Assembly (NCBI RefSeq): GCF_001419795.1
Contig: NZ_LIRL01000415.1
Span: 346 to 37,570 of the forward strand
Length of the DNA: 37,225 bases
DNA from: Streptomyces niveiscabiei
GTDB taxonomy: Bacteria; Actinomycetota; Actinomycetes; Streptomycetales; Streptomycetaceae
Reading direction: 5' to 3'
The notes under the pieces are model-generated. The model made no database searches. It saw only the letters and a program-made list of their open reading frames with translations, and was not told the DNA's origin. The number at the start of each line of letters is the position of its first letter. Position 1 is the stretch's first letter. This document shows positions 16,406 through 24,437 of the stretch, piece after piece. A program made the position numbers and the translations under genes.

Positions 16406-17731
16406 TCAGCTCTGTTCGAAGGTGTGGTCGGTCCAGGCGAGCGGAGCCGATCCGTAGCGCGCGGCGCGGACGTCTCCGGAGCGCGCGTGTCCCTCGAAGT
16501 TCTCGATGCGTGAGGCCCTGCCGCAGATCTCGCCGAACCGTGCACTGGAACCGGCGTCCTTGATCTCCTGGTAGGTCACGGTCTTGAGGTACTTGCCGAC
16601 CCAGAGGCCGCCGGTGTAGCGGGCCGCTCCCAGGGTGGGCAGGACGTGGTTGGTGCCGATGACCTTGTCGCCGTACGCGACGCAGGTCTTGTCCCCGAGG
16701 AACAGCGCGCCGTAGTTGCGCATGCGGTGCAGGGCCTCGCGGGGCCGGTCGGTGAGGACTTGGACGTGCTCGCTGGCGTACTGGTCGGCGAGCGCGTAGG
16801 CGGCGTCCAGGGCAGGAACCACGATCACCTCGCCGTGGTCGCGCCAGGCAGGACCGGCGACCCCGCCGGTGGGCAGGCCCGGCAGCAGCTTGTCCACCCA
16901 GTCGATGGTCCGCCTGCCCACGTCCTCGGACGTCGTGATGAGGACGGCCGGGGAGTCGGGGCCGTGCTCGGCCTGGGACAGCAGGTCCGTCGCCACCACG
17001 AACGGGTCCGCGGTCCCGTCGGCGACGATCAGTACCTCCGTCGGTCCGGCGAAGAGGTCGATGCCGACCTCGCCGAACAGCTGGCGCTTGGCTTCCGCCA
17101 CATAGGCGTTGCCGGGCCCGGCGAGCATGTCGACCGCGTCGATCGTCTCGGTGCCCAGCGCGAGGGCGGCAACGGCCTGGACACCGCCCATGACGTAGAT
17201 CTCGTCGGCGCCGGCCAGGTGCATCGCGGCGACGCTGACGGGCGGCGGCGCGCCCCGGTCCGGCGGGGTGGTCGCGGCGACCCGTTCGACACCGGCGACC
17301 TTGGCCGTCAGGACGGTCATGTGGGCGGACGCGGTGAGGGGGTAGCGGCCACCGGGCACGTAGGCGCCGGCCGCGCCGATGGGGATGTTCCGCTGCCCCA
17401 GGAAGACGCCGGGCAGCGTCTCCACCTCGAAGTCGGTGAGGGAGTCCCGCTGCGCCTGGGCGAAGCCGCGGACCTGCTGCTGGACGAACCGCAGGTCGTC
17501 GAGGACCGTCTCGGGGACGGAGGACACGACGGCGGCGATCTCGTCGGGGCCGAGCCGGTAGGACCGGGGGCTCCAGTCGTCGAACTTCTGCGACCAGCGG
17601 CGCACGGCGGCGTCGCCGTTGGCCCGTACGTCGGCGATCACGTCCGCGACGGTCTCGACGATTTCCGGACGGCTGGTCCGTGACGTCGTCACGGCGACAG
17701 GAGCCTTGATGGTCTGGTGGTGGGCTGACAC
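16406..17731 (-). CDS. Histidinol-dehydrogenase-like NAD-dependent alcohol dehydrogenase
   Basis: A 441-residue HisD-superfamily enzyme; GTG 17731 is chosen because AAGGAG lies 7 nt before it. The metal ligands and catalytic residues of the family are conserved: Q253 and H256 (SQAEHG), E321-H322 (ASEHVQ), D355 (YGDKVIGTNHVLPT) and H415 (EGHAR). Family members oxidise an alcohol to the acid in two NAD-dependent steps. No his genes are nearby, and the permease, TPP enzyme and PucR regulator suggest catabolism. Relatives of this type include sulfopropanediol dehydrogenase (HpsN), a plausible alternative I cannot confirm. It is the first gene of its operon. Confidence 0.85.
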   Translation of the reverse strand: MSAHHQTIKAPVAVTTSRTSRPEIVETVADVIADVRANGDAAVRRWSQKFDDWSPRSYRLGPDEIAAVVSSVPETVLDDLRFVQQQVRGFAQAQRDSLTDFEVETLPGVFLGQRNIPIGAAGAYVPGGRYPLTASAHMTVLTAKVAGVERVAATTPPDRGAPPPVSVAAMHLAGADEIYVMGGVQAVAALALGTETIDAVDMLAGPGNAYVAEAKRQLFGEVGIDLFAGPTEVLIVADGTADPFVVATDLLSQAEHGPDSPAVLITTSEDVGRRTIDWVDKLLPGLPTGGVAGPAWRDHGEVIVVPALDAAYALADQYASEHVQVLTDRPREALHRMRNYGALFLGDKTCVAYGDKVIGTNHVLPTLGAARYTGGLWVGKYLKTVTYQEIKDAGSSARFGEICGRASRIENFEGHARSGDVRAARYGSAPLAWTDHTFEQS

Positions 17732-17804
17732 TCTGCACTCCTTGCGCGGGGTCGTGCCTGCGGGCTTGACCTGAAGTCTGGGGAAACGGGGGGTGTGACG
17801 ACAG

Positions 17805-17842
17805 GCACAACGTGTGCAATATTGGCCGCCGATCCTGCACAC
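17805..17842. promoter_or_regulatory. Candidate PucR operator in the divergent HisD-like/pucR region
   Basis: Two overlapping symmetries are present: GCACA-ACG-TGTGC (17805-17817) and GTGTGCA (17812-17818) paired with TGCACAC (17836-17842), centres 24 bp apart. It lies 17-54 bp upstream of the PucR start, in the 127-bp region between the two divergent genes. The TGCAC core recurs in the GMC intergenic region at 21144-21198, which suggests one regulator. Confidence 0.5.
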
Positions 17843-17858
17843 ACCGAGGTCGTGGCTC

Positions 17859-19466
17859 ATGGCTGAAGTCCTGACGGTCCGCACCGCACTGGAGCTAGAG
17901 GTGTTCACGCGCACGACCGTGCGGGTGTACGCCGGGGAGAGGAATCTGGACCGTCCCGTGCGCTGGGTGCACACCGGTGAGATCCCGGACATCCACCGCT
18001 TCCTCACCGGCCAGGAGATGCTGCTGACGGCCGGCCTCGGCATGGGCGCGACGGAGTTCGAGCAGCGTGCCTTCATCCGGCGGCTCGCGGACGCCCACGC
18101 GGCCGTCCTCGTCGTCGAACTCGCCGGGCGCGTGTTCGACGCCATGCCGCAGGCGGTGATCGAGGAGGCGGAGGCGGTCGGCCTGCCCCTGGTGGGGCTC
18201 GCCGACGAGATCCCCTTCGTCGAGACGTCGGCCCAGGTCCACGAGGTGCTGGTCGGAATGCGCGTCAAACAGCTGATCGCCGAGGAGGCCACCAGCCAGG
18301 CGTTCATGGACCTGCTCCTCGCGGACGAGGACTACGTCGGCGTGGTCAGGGAGCTGGCCCGGCGCACCGGGCACCCCGTGGTGCTGGAGGACGTCGCCCA
18401 CCAGATGCTGGCGTACGGCGGCGCGACGCCGGCGGCCGACCGGGTCGTGGACGAGTGGAGCGCGCACTCCCGGGCGATCCACGAACGCCACACATCGCTC
18501 GCGGCACAGCGCCCCGACGTTCCGACCGCCTCGGCGGCATCGTTCCGCGAGGTCGCGCCCTGCGCCCGCCAGCCCGTGGTGCTGCGCGGCGAGTCGTGGG
18601 GGTGGCTCCACCTGCTGCACGGGGAGACGCAGCCGAGCCCGCCCGAACTGCGCACACTGGAGCGGGCCGCCGCGGCCGTGGCGATCTCGCTGCTGAGCGA
18701 GCGGGAGAGCGGCGCCCGCGCCTCCCAGCGCCAGACCGCGCTGCTCAACCGGCTTCTGCTCGGAGACATCACCGGAGAGCGGTTCGTGACCCTCAGCCTG
18801 GCGCTCGGCCAGGACCTGCGCGGGCGGGACCTGATCGTCGTCACGGCATGGGCGGGGGACGAGGAGCCCGTCAAGGACCACCTCCTCGCCCGTCTTCTGG
18901 AAGAGGCAGGCTGGCCTGCCGTCGTGGGCGACACCGGGGACTTCGACGTGGCGGTCGTGGGCCTGCCCACCCGCGCCGACGCGGGCCATGTGCAGACCTT
19001 GTTGGCCGATCGCGGGGTACGGGGTGGCATCAGCCGCATCGTGGAGCCGGCGGTGCTTCCGATTGCCCTGCGCCAGAGCCGCAGCGCGGCGTCCGTCGCC
19101 TCGGCGGCCTCGACCCCGGAAGTACGTCACTTCGACGACCTGGGGGCCCTACGGCTCCTCGTCGCCCTCTCCGAGGGGCCCGAGCTCAGGCGTTACGTCG
19201 AGGATGAACTCGGTCCGCTCCTGGAGCACGACGCCCTGGTGAAGAACCCTCTGCTGCCGACCCTGCGCACCTTCCTCGACTCCGGTGGCAACAAGGCACG
19301 TGCGGCGGAGGAACTCTTCATCCAGCGACGCACCCTCTACCACCGCCTCGACAAGCTCTCCGAGATCCTCGGCCTCGACCTCACGCAGGTCAGCAACCAG
19401 CAGCGGCTGCAACTGGCCGTGCGCGGACACGACCTGCTGCGCAAGCCGACGCTGCGGCGGACCTGA
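17859..19466 (+). CDS. PucR-family transcriptional regulator
   Basis: A 535-residue activator-type regulator. The N-terminal PucR domain (residues about 5-125) shows VYAGERNLDRPVRWVHTGEIPDI and LTGQEMLLTAGLGM; the central part is a GGDEF-like/GAF-like linker; the C-terminal HTH_30 domain has TLRTFLDSGGNKARAAEELFIQRRTLYHRLDKL, described by its landmarks NKARAAEELF and RTLYHRLDKL. PucR proteins control purine, proline and amine catabolism. ATG 17859 is preferred over the frame start at 17814. Divergent from the HisD-like operon, it probably controls that operon and the GMC genes downstream. Confidence 0.88.
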   Translation: MAEVLTVRTALELEVFTRTTVRVYAGERNLDRPVRWVHTGEIPDIHRFLTGQEMLLTAGLGMGATEFEQRAFIRRLADAHAAVLVVELAGRVFDAMPQAVIEEAEAVGLPLVGLADEIPFVETSAQVHEVLVGMRVKQLIAEEATSQAFMDLLLADEDYVGVVRELARRTGHPVVLEDVAHQMLAYGGATPAADRVVDEWSAHSRAIHERHTSLAAQRPDVPTASAASFREVAPCARQPVVLRGESWGWLHLLHGETQPSPPELRTLERAAAAVAISLLSERESGARASQRQTALLNRLLLGDITGERFVTLSLALGQDLRGRDLIVVTAWAGDEEPVKDHLLARLLEEAGWPAVVGDTGDFDVAVVGLPTRADAGHVQTLLADRGVRGGISRIVEPAVLPIALRQSRSAASVASAASTPEVRHFDDLGALRLLVALSEGPELRRYVEDELGPLLEHDALVKNPLLPTLRTFLDSGGNKARAAEELFIQRRTLYHRLDKLSEILGLDLTQVSNQQRLQLAVRGHDLLRKPTLRRT

Positions 19467-19493
19467 CCCGGGCCGTTCGGGACCGCTATGACG

Positions 19494-21080
19494 TCAGCCT
19501 TTCGTCGCCCTGGCGAGGGAGGGGGCGATGCGCAGGGCGTTCGCCCCGATGGTCAGGGCCGGGTTGAGGGCCGCCGAGGACGGGAAGAACGACGAATCGG
19601 CCAGCCAGAGGTTCTCGACGTCATGGCTGCGGCAGAGCGGATCGAGCACGCTTTGCGCCGGGTCGTGGCCCGCGACGGCCGTTCCGCACATGTGGGAGTT
19701 GGTCTCGATGCCCATGCGCTGGGTGAAGATCAGCGGATAGCCGACCCTGCGGACCGCACGGGTCACCCGGCGCACGAGTTCGTGGTGCGGGGCGAGGTTG
19801 GTCGGCGTCCAGTCGATGAGGATGCGGTCGCCGTCCACCCGGACCCGGTTGTCCCGGGACGGGAGGTCCTCGGTCGTCAGATAGATGTCGAGGCTGCGGG
19901 CCGCCATGAGCTTCAGGGCCCAGGCCGGCGCCCACGGACGCGCCGGCTTCAGCATGGGGGCCTGCAACTTGCCCAGCATCTGGAGGTTCCCGAGCGGGAA
20001 GCGCGTGCCCGGTCCGGCCTCGTAGAAGTCGTTCAGGCCGAGCGTCTTCTGCCACTTCGTGGGATTGGTCCGCAGCGGGTTGACCCCGACGAAGAAGGTG
20101 CTGTTGTGGACCATGTAGTTGCGGCCCAGCAGTCCTGACGAGTTGCCGAGGCCCTGCGGGTGGTGCGCGTCGTCGGCCGAACGCAGCAGCAGCGCGGCCG
20201 AGTTGACGGCACCTCCGGCGAGGGCGAAGGACGTGGCGTTGATGCGGAGGGTCCGGCCCTCGTGCCGTGCCTCGGCGGCGACGACCCTACGGCCGTCGGG
20301 CGAGGTGATCAGGCGGGTGATCTCCGCACCCGTGAGGATCTGCACGCCGTCGCTCAGCGCGGGCAGCAGGAGCCGGTTCTCGGCGTCGGACTTCATGCCG
20401 GTCTCGTCGGGACAGCCGTCGGCGGTCGTCACGGCGGCGCGGTCGGCCTGGGTGCTGATGTTCAGGGCGTTCGGGGTGTGGAACGGGTGCAGGCCCTGCC
20501 CGCGCAGCGACCGGGAGAAACGCTCGATCTCCGGTTCGTGCTGGAGCGCCGGGTACGGGTAGGGCTTGGAGCGGGGCGGCTCGGTCGGGTCCTCACCGGT
20601 CTGCCCGTGCACCTGGAGCAACTCCTCCATGGCGGTGTAGAAGGGCTCCAGGTCGTCGTAGCCGAAAGGCCAGGCGCGCGAGACGCCCTCGTGGTGCTCC
20701 ACCTCGGTGAAGTCGCTGCGCCGGAAACGGGGCAGCATGGCGCCGTAGAAGCGGGTGTTGCCGCCGACCCAGTAATAGACGCCGGGCGCGAACGGCTTGC
20801 CATTGCTGCCGTCGTACCAATAGCCGGCGTTCTTGTACCGGCCCTTGATGTACATCTCGGCCGGCTGCGAGTTCTCGGGTTCACGGGGAAGGAAACGGCC
20901 CCGTTCCACGACGAGGACGTCGAGACCGGAGTCCTTCAGCGCCCAGGCCAGCGAGGACCCGCCCATGCCGGAGCCGATGATCAGGACATCGGTGCTGATC
21001 TCCTCGGCGGTACCGGCTGGGACGAGGGCATCGGGCCGAAGCCCCGGAGGCGTGTAATCCTGACGGACCGGGTCGGACAT
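19494..21080 (-). CDS. GMC-family FAD-dependent oxidoreductase
   Basis: A 528-residue protein starting at ATG 21080 (MSDPVRQDYTPPG). The FAD dinucleotide motif GSGMGGSSLA lies at residues 36-45, with E59 at the end of strand 2 for ribose binding. The segment YWVGGNTRFYGAMLPRFRRSDF is the flavin-contacting region, and the C-terminus SHMCGTAVAG and ALNPALTIGANALR carries the FAD/substrate-binding motif with an Asn in place of the common His-Asn pair. Such enzymes oxidise primary alcohols or sugars. It is convergent with pucR (27 bp between stops) and divergent from the second GMC gene. Confidence 0.86.
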   Translation of the reverse strand: MSDPVRQDYTPPGLRPDALVPAGTAEEISTDVLIIGSGMGGSSLAWALKDSGLDVLVVERGRFLPREPENSQPAEMYIKGRYKNAGYWYDGSNGKPFAPGVYYWVGGNTRFYGAMLPRFRRSDFTEVEHHEGVSRAWPFGYDDLEPFYTAMEELLQVHGQTGEDPTEPPRSKPYPYPALQHEPEIERFSRSLRGQGLHPFHTPNALNISTQADRAAVTTADGCPDETGMKSDAENRLLLPALSDGVQILTGAEITRLITSPDGRRVVAAEARHEGRTLRINATSFALAGGAVNSAALLLRSADDAHHPQGLGNSSGLLGRNYMVHNSTFFVGVNPLRTNPTKWQKTLGLNDFYEAGPGTRFPLGNLQMLGKLQAPMLKPARPWAPAWALKLMAARSLDIYLTTEDLPSRDNRVRVDGDRILIDWTPTNLAPHHELVRRVTRAVRRVGYPLIFTQRMGIETNSHMCGTAVAGHDPAQSVLDPLCRSHDVENLWLADSSFFPSSAALNPALTIGANALRIAPSLARATKG

Positions 21081-21143
21081 GAGTCGGGGTCCCCTCTTTG
21101 CCACGGTATTTCGAAGAGAGCCTAGGCAGCGGCCCGAATGCAG

Positions 21144-21198
21144 CACATGCACGAAATGGGCAATGAACGACTCCCCAAGTGCTCACTTCGTGCATGTG
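21144..21198. promoter_or_regulatory. 12-bp inverted repeat between the two divergent GMC genes
   Basis: CACATGCACGAA (21144-21155) and TTCGTGCATGTG (21187-21198) are a perfect inverted repeat with centres 43 bp apart, about four helical turns. It lies in the 175-bp region between the two divergent GMC genes and shares the TGCAC core with the PucR-proximal palindrome. A dimer bound to each arm, possibly looped, would control both genes. Confidence 0.55.
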
Positions 21199-22472
21199 AT
21201 GAGCGCACCTGGCACCTCTAGCCTCTCCACAAGTCAGCACCAGGGAGGCGGAATGGACAGGGAAGCGTATGACTATGTCGTGGTCGGGGCCGGCTCGTCC
21301 GGCTGTGCGCTGGCGGCCCGGCTGTCCGAGGATCCGGAGGTCGCCGTCGCGCTGATCGAAGCGGGGCCACCGGCCCGGGGACGCCTCTTCGAGATACCGG
21401 CGCTGTTCTCGCAGCAGCTCAAGACGGCGTACGACTGGGACTTCGAGACCGAACCCGAGCCCCGACTCGGTGGGCGCCGCGCCTACCTGCCGCGCGGCCG
21501 GGTGATCGGCGGCACCAGCTCCATGAACACGATGCTGTACGTCCGTGGGCACCGCTACGACTACGACACCTGGGAACGGCTCGGCAACCCCGGCTGGGGG
21601 TACGACGACGTCCTGCCGTTCTTCAAGAAGTCCGAGGACAACGAGCGCGGAGCCGACGACTTCCACGGCGTCGGCGGCCCCCTCACCGTCAGCGATCCCC
21701 GCTCCGTCCACCCCCTGCTGACGGCCTGGGTCGAGGCGGCTCAGGACGCGGGGTACCAGCGCAACCCGGACTTCAACGGAGCCGATCAGGAGGGTGTGGG
21801 CTACCACCAGGTCACGCAGCGCAACGGCCTGCGGTGCAGCAGCGCGATCGCGTTCCTGGAGCCGGCCGCCGCTCGTCCGAACCTCACCGTCCTCCCCTCG
21901 ACGACCGCCCTGCGCCTGAGCTTCGACGGCACGCGGGCCGCCGGTCTGGAGGTCGACCACCTCGGAACCGTCCGGACGATCCACGTCGACCGCGAGATCG
22001 TGCTGTCCCTCGGCGCCTACAACTCGCCCCACCTGCTCCTCCAGTCCGGCGTCGGCCCCGCCGACGAACTGACCGCGGGAGGCATCACCCCCCTGCACGA
22101 CCTGCCGGACGTCGGCCGGAACATGCAGGACCACACCGGGTGCTTCATCAGCTTCTTCAGCGACACCGGGCCGCTTGTGGGACCGGACACCTCCGCCGAG
22201 GAGCAGCTCCTTCGCCGGCAGGGCAGCGGCCCGATGGCCTGGAACGAGGTCGGCGGCTTCTTCAGCTCCGGCGACGACGTCCCCGCCCCGGACATCCAGG
22301 TCCACGCCGCGCTCGGCATCGTCCGTGACGAGGGCCTTGCCGCGCCGCTGGAGCCGGGCATGTCGTTCGGGCCCTACGTCGCACGGCCCGCGAGCCGCGG
22401 CTCGGTGCGGCTGCGGCACGCCCACCCCTATGCCAAACCGCGTATCTTCCACCGTGCTTCCTCGCAGGGTGT

Positions 22473-22490
22473 CCCGGCCTTCAGGCCGGG
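22473..22490 (+). repeat. Left-end subterminal hairpin of the second tnpB element
   Basis: CCCGGCC and GGCCGGG pair perfectly around a TTCA loop, 20 bp inside the left edge. The first element has the same loop with one mismatch in its stem. This is the expected transposase-recognised left-end palindrome. Confidence 0.75.
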
Positions 22491-22528
22491 GGTGAATGCG
22501 AGCTCCTGCGGAGCAGGGCAGAGAGCCG

Positions 22529-22681
22529 TTACGCCCCCTGGGCGGAACGGCGTTCGCCCTCCTCGACGGCACGCCGCACGAGATGCAGCAACTCCGAGTT
22601 CACGGAGCGCTCCTCGGATGCCGCGAGGGCCTTGAGGTCGGTGTACAGGTCGTCAGGAATACGGAAGTTGAAGATTGCCAT
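22529..22681 (-). CDS. Small ribbon-helix-helix (Arc/CopG-like) DNA-binding protein
   Basis: A 50-residue protein, ATG 22681 to TAA 22529. It starts MAIFNFRIPDDLYTDLKALA: a polar beta strand (FNFRIP) followed by DDLYTDLKALAASEERSVNSELL (residues 10-32) and a second helix (LLHLVRRAVEEGERR), the pattern of Arc/CopG repressors that bind DNA as dimers through the N-terminal strand. It lies inside the tnpB element and is divergent from tnpB with only 28 bp between start codons. I infer that it represses tnpB and itself. A relic of the same gene is seen in the other element. Such a protein could also be part of host control, but the tight arrangement argues for element-encoded autoregulation. Confidence 0.75.
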   Translation of the reverse strand: MAIFNFRIPDDLYTDLKALAASEERSVNSELLHLVRRAVEEGERRSAQGA

Positions 22682-22717
22682 GGGGTCACAATAGCCCTAG
22701 AATGGGGTCATGGTCAG
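22675..22717. promoter_or_regulatory. Interleaved divergent promoters and direct-repeat operator of rhh/tnpB
   Basis: For tnpB, TTGCCA (22675-22680), 17 bp, then TAGAAT (22698-22703), six bases before ATG 22710, predicts a leaderless transcript. For rhh on the minus strand, TATTGT (22693-22688) is also six bases before its ATG at 22681; CTGACC at 22717-22712 is a weaker -35. The 9-bp direct repeat ATGGGGTCA occurs at 22680-22688 and 22702-22710, spaced 22 bp (about two helical turns), each copy covering one start codon. This is the natural site for the RHH repressor to block both promoters. Confidence 0.65.
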
Positions 22718-24023
22718 GTTTCGAATGTACCCGACGCGCGCACAGGAAGAGCAGATGCTCCTGCACTGCGCGCACGCCCGGTACGTCTGGAACCTCGCCG
22801 TCGAACAGCACTCGCACTGGCGCCGTTGGCGCGGGTCCGCTCCCGGTTTCGCCGAGCAGTGCCGTCAGCTCACCGAGGCCCGGCGGGAGAACGAATGGCT
22901 GGGCACCGGGAACGCCGATGTGCAGCAGCAGGCGCTGAAGGACTTCGCCCAGGCCAAGAACGCACGCTTCACCTCGGGGTTCGGTGAGCCGACCTGGCGC
23001 AGGAAGTTCCGGCACGAGGGCTTCCGCGTCATCGGCACCGACCGTCTACCCGAATACGGCACCGACGGCTCGCCGAAGCTGAACGCCAAGGGCAAGCAGA
23101 TCCTTGGCCGGTCGGTCGTCGTGCGGAAACTCAACCGCAGGTGGGCGCAGGTGAAGGTGCCCGGCTGCGGCTGGGTCCGCTTCCGCCTCAGCGCCAAAGG
23201 CAAAGGCGCCCGGCCCCCGTCCGCGAAGACGTTCCGCGTCACCTACAAGAACAGCCAATGGCATATCGCGTTCGCCGTCATCCCCGACCCGATCGAGAAG
23301 CCGGGCACGGGCGAGGCCATCGGCATCGACCGAGGCGTAAAGATCACCGCCGCACTGTCGGACGGCCGCAATCTCAACTGCCCCCAGCTCACCACCCGCG
23401 AGCGCGCCCGGATCCGCAAGCACCAGCGCCGGGCAGCACGCGCCCCCAGGGGCAGCGACCGCAAGACCGCCGAGTACGCGAAGGCCGCGAAGCTCAAGGC
23501 GCGCGAAGCTAACCGGCGCAAGGACTGGTGCGAGAAGACCAGCACCATGCTCGCCCGCACCTACGACCTCGTGCGGTTCGAGAAGCTGAACATCAAGACG
23601 ATGACCGCCAAGGCCAAGGCGAAGCCGGACCCCGACCGGCCCGGCCAGTACCTCAGGAACGGCCGGGCGGCCAAGGCCGGACTGAACCGGGCCATCCTCG
23701 CCCAGGGCTGGGGACTGCTGCGGCAGCGGACCGAACACAAAGCCCCCGGCCGGGTCGAAGACGTACCCGCCCCCTACACCAGCCTGCGGTGCAGTGCCTG
23801 TGGATGGATCGACAAGAACTCGCGCAAGAGCCAAGCCGAGTTCGAGTGCTCCTCCTGCGGCTTCACCTGCAACGCGGACACCAACGCAGCAGTCAACGTC
23901 GTGGCAGGACAGGGCGGGATCCCCCGCCCCCGGCGATCAGCCGGTGCCGGAGGGATGACACCTCGCAAGGGGTCGAGTGTCCGTGAACCTCAACCCGTAT
24001 GGGTTGGAATCCCCCTCTTTTAA
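22710..24023 (+). CDS. tnpB: TnpB, RNA-guided endonuclease of the GMC-gene element
   Basis: A 437-residue TnpB protein starting MVRFRMYPTRAQEEQ. The RuvC triad is intact: D207 in AIGIDRGV, E291 in VRFEKLNIKTM and D390 in CNADTNAAVNV; the zinc ribbon uses C361, C364, C380 and C383. It differs clearly from the ect-locus TnpB, so the elements are related but not recent copies. The stop codon falls in the loop of the terminal hairpin, 17 nt before the element edge, exactly as in the other copy. With its guide from the GMC flank it should cut an uninterrupted GMC allele and favour retention of the element. Probably expressed from a leaderless promoter under RHH control. Confidence 0.94.
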   Translation: MVRFRMYPTRAQEEQMLLHCAHARYVWNLAVEQHSHWRRWRGSAPGFAEQCRQLTEARRENEWLGTGNADVQQQALKDFAQAKNARFTSGFGEPTWRRKFRHEGFRVIGTDRLPEYGTDGSPKLNAKGKQILGRSVVVRKLNRRWAQVKVPGCGWVRFRLSAKGKGARPPSAKTFRVTYKNSQWHIAFAVIPDPIEKPGTGEAIGIDRGVKITAALSDGRNLNCPQLTTRERARIRKHQRRAARAPRGSDRKTAEYAKAAKLKAREANRRKDWCEKTSTMLARTYDLVRFEKLNIKTMTAKAKAKPDPDRPGQYLRNGRAAKAGLNRAILAQGWGLLRQRTEHKAPGRVEDVPAPYTSLRCSACGWIDKNSRKSQAEFECSSCGFTCNADTNAAVNVVAGQGGIPRPRRSAGAGGMTPRKGSSVREPQPVWVGIPLF

Positions 24024-24056
24024 GAGGGGGAGGATGTCAAAACTACCTGGACGACC
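23900..24056 (+). ncRNA. Predicted TnpB omega RNA of the GMC-gene element
   Basis: Right-end hairpins CAACCC-GTAT-GGGTTG (23991-24006) and CCCCCTCTT-TT-AAGAGGGGG (24011-24030) mirror those of the other element in loop sizes and order, joined by GAAT, with different paired bases. The predicted guide begins at 24041 in the GMC coding sequence (NYLDD codons). The 5' limit is approximate and the guide length is assumed to be about 16 nt by analogy with characterised TnpB systems. Confidence 0.6.
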
Positions 24057-24437
24057 CCGACGACCGCAGGCGACTGCGCGAGGGCGTCCGGCTGTGCCTG
24101 CGCATCGCCCGGGAGAAGCGGCTGACGTCCCTGCTCCAGGCGGACCTGCGCGCGGCGGCGGACGCCGGACTGGCCCCCGTGTCGGACAGCGACCAGGACA
24201 TCGACGACTTCATCCGCACACAGTCGTTCTCCTTCTACCACCCGTCGGGCACCTGCATGATGGGCAAGGTCGTCGACCATGAACTCCGCGTGCGCGGGCT
24301 GGAGAACGTCCGCGTGGCGGACACGTCGGTCATGCCGACCCTCGTCACCGGGAACACCAACGCCCCCGCGATCATGATCGGTGAGCGGGCCGCCTCGTTC
24401 ATCCGGACGTCGTCGGGCTGACGCCCGGGGCGCGGGG

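Larger units (their letters stand above)
22453..24040 (+). mobile_element. IS200/IS605-type element with RHH gene and tnpB, inserted in the GMC gene
   Basis: The 1588-bp element lacks tnpA, carries a small divergent RHH gene and tnpB, and is delimited by the reading frame of the interrupted GMC gene: the left junction follows TTCCAC and the right junction precedes AACTACC. There is no target duplication, as usual for this family. The right edge agrees with the alignment to the ect-locus element. The left end has the hairpin at 22473-22490 and the shared GAGCTCCTGCGGAGCAG segment; the right end has two hairpins (23991-24006 and 24011-24030). Confidence 0.9.
21256..24421 (+). pseudogene. GMC oxidoreductase (choline-dehydrogenase-like) split by a tnpB element
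   Basis: The 5' part (21256-22452, 399 codons) has the FAD motif VVGAGSSGCALAARL (residues 10-24), the GMC signature GGTSSMNTMLYVRG and QVTQRNGLRCSSA. The 3' part (24041-24421, 126 residues) begins NYLDDPDD and has the active-site His in FYHPSGTCMMG and Asn in TGNTNAPAIMIGERAA. Joining 22452 directly to 24041 gives one in-frame protein of 525 residues, the usual GMC length. As it stands the 5' frame continues into the element and stops at 22635, after 61 foreign codons, losing the catalytic domain, so it should be inactive. RBS GGAGGCGGA precedes the ATG. Precise excision would repair it. Confidence 0.92.

Noticed and set aside
16406..17731. Calling the HisD-like gene the histidine biosynthetic hisD
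   Set aside because: No his genes nearby, operon with permease and TPP enzyme, and divergent PucR regulator all point to a catabolic paralogue.
14700..17840. A 1046-codon minus-strand frame that includes the APC permease and runs upstream across the HisD-like gene
   Set aside because: Only the part from ATG 16310 has family features; the upstream 510 codons are an out-of-frame shadow of the HisD-like gene in GC-rich DNA.
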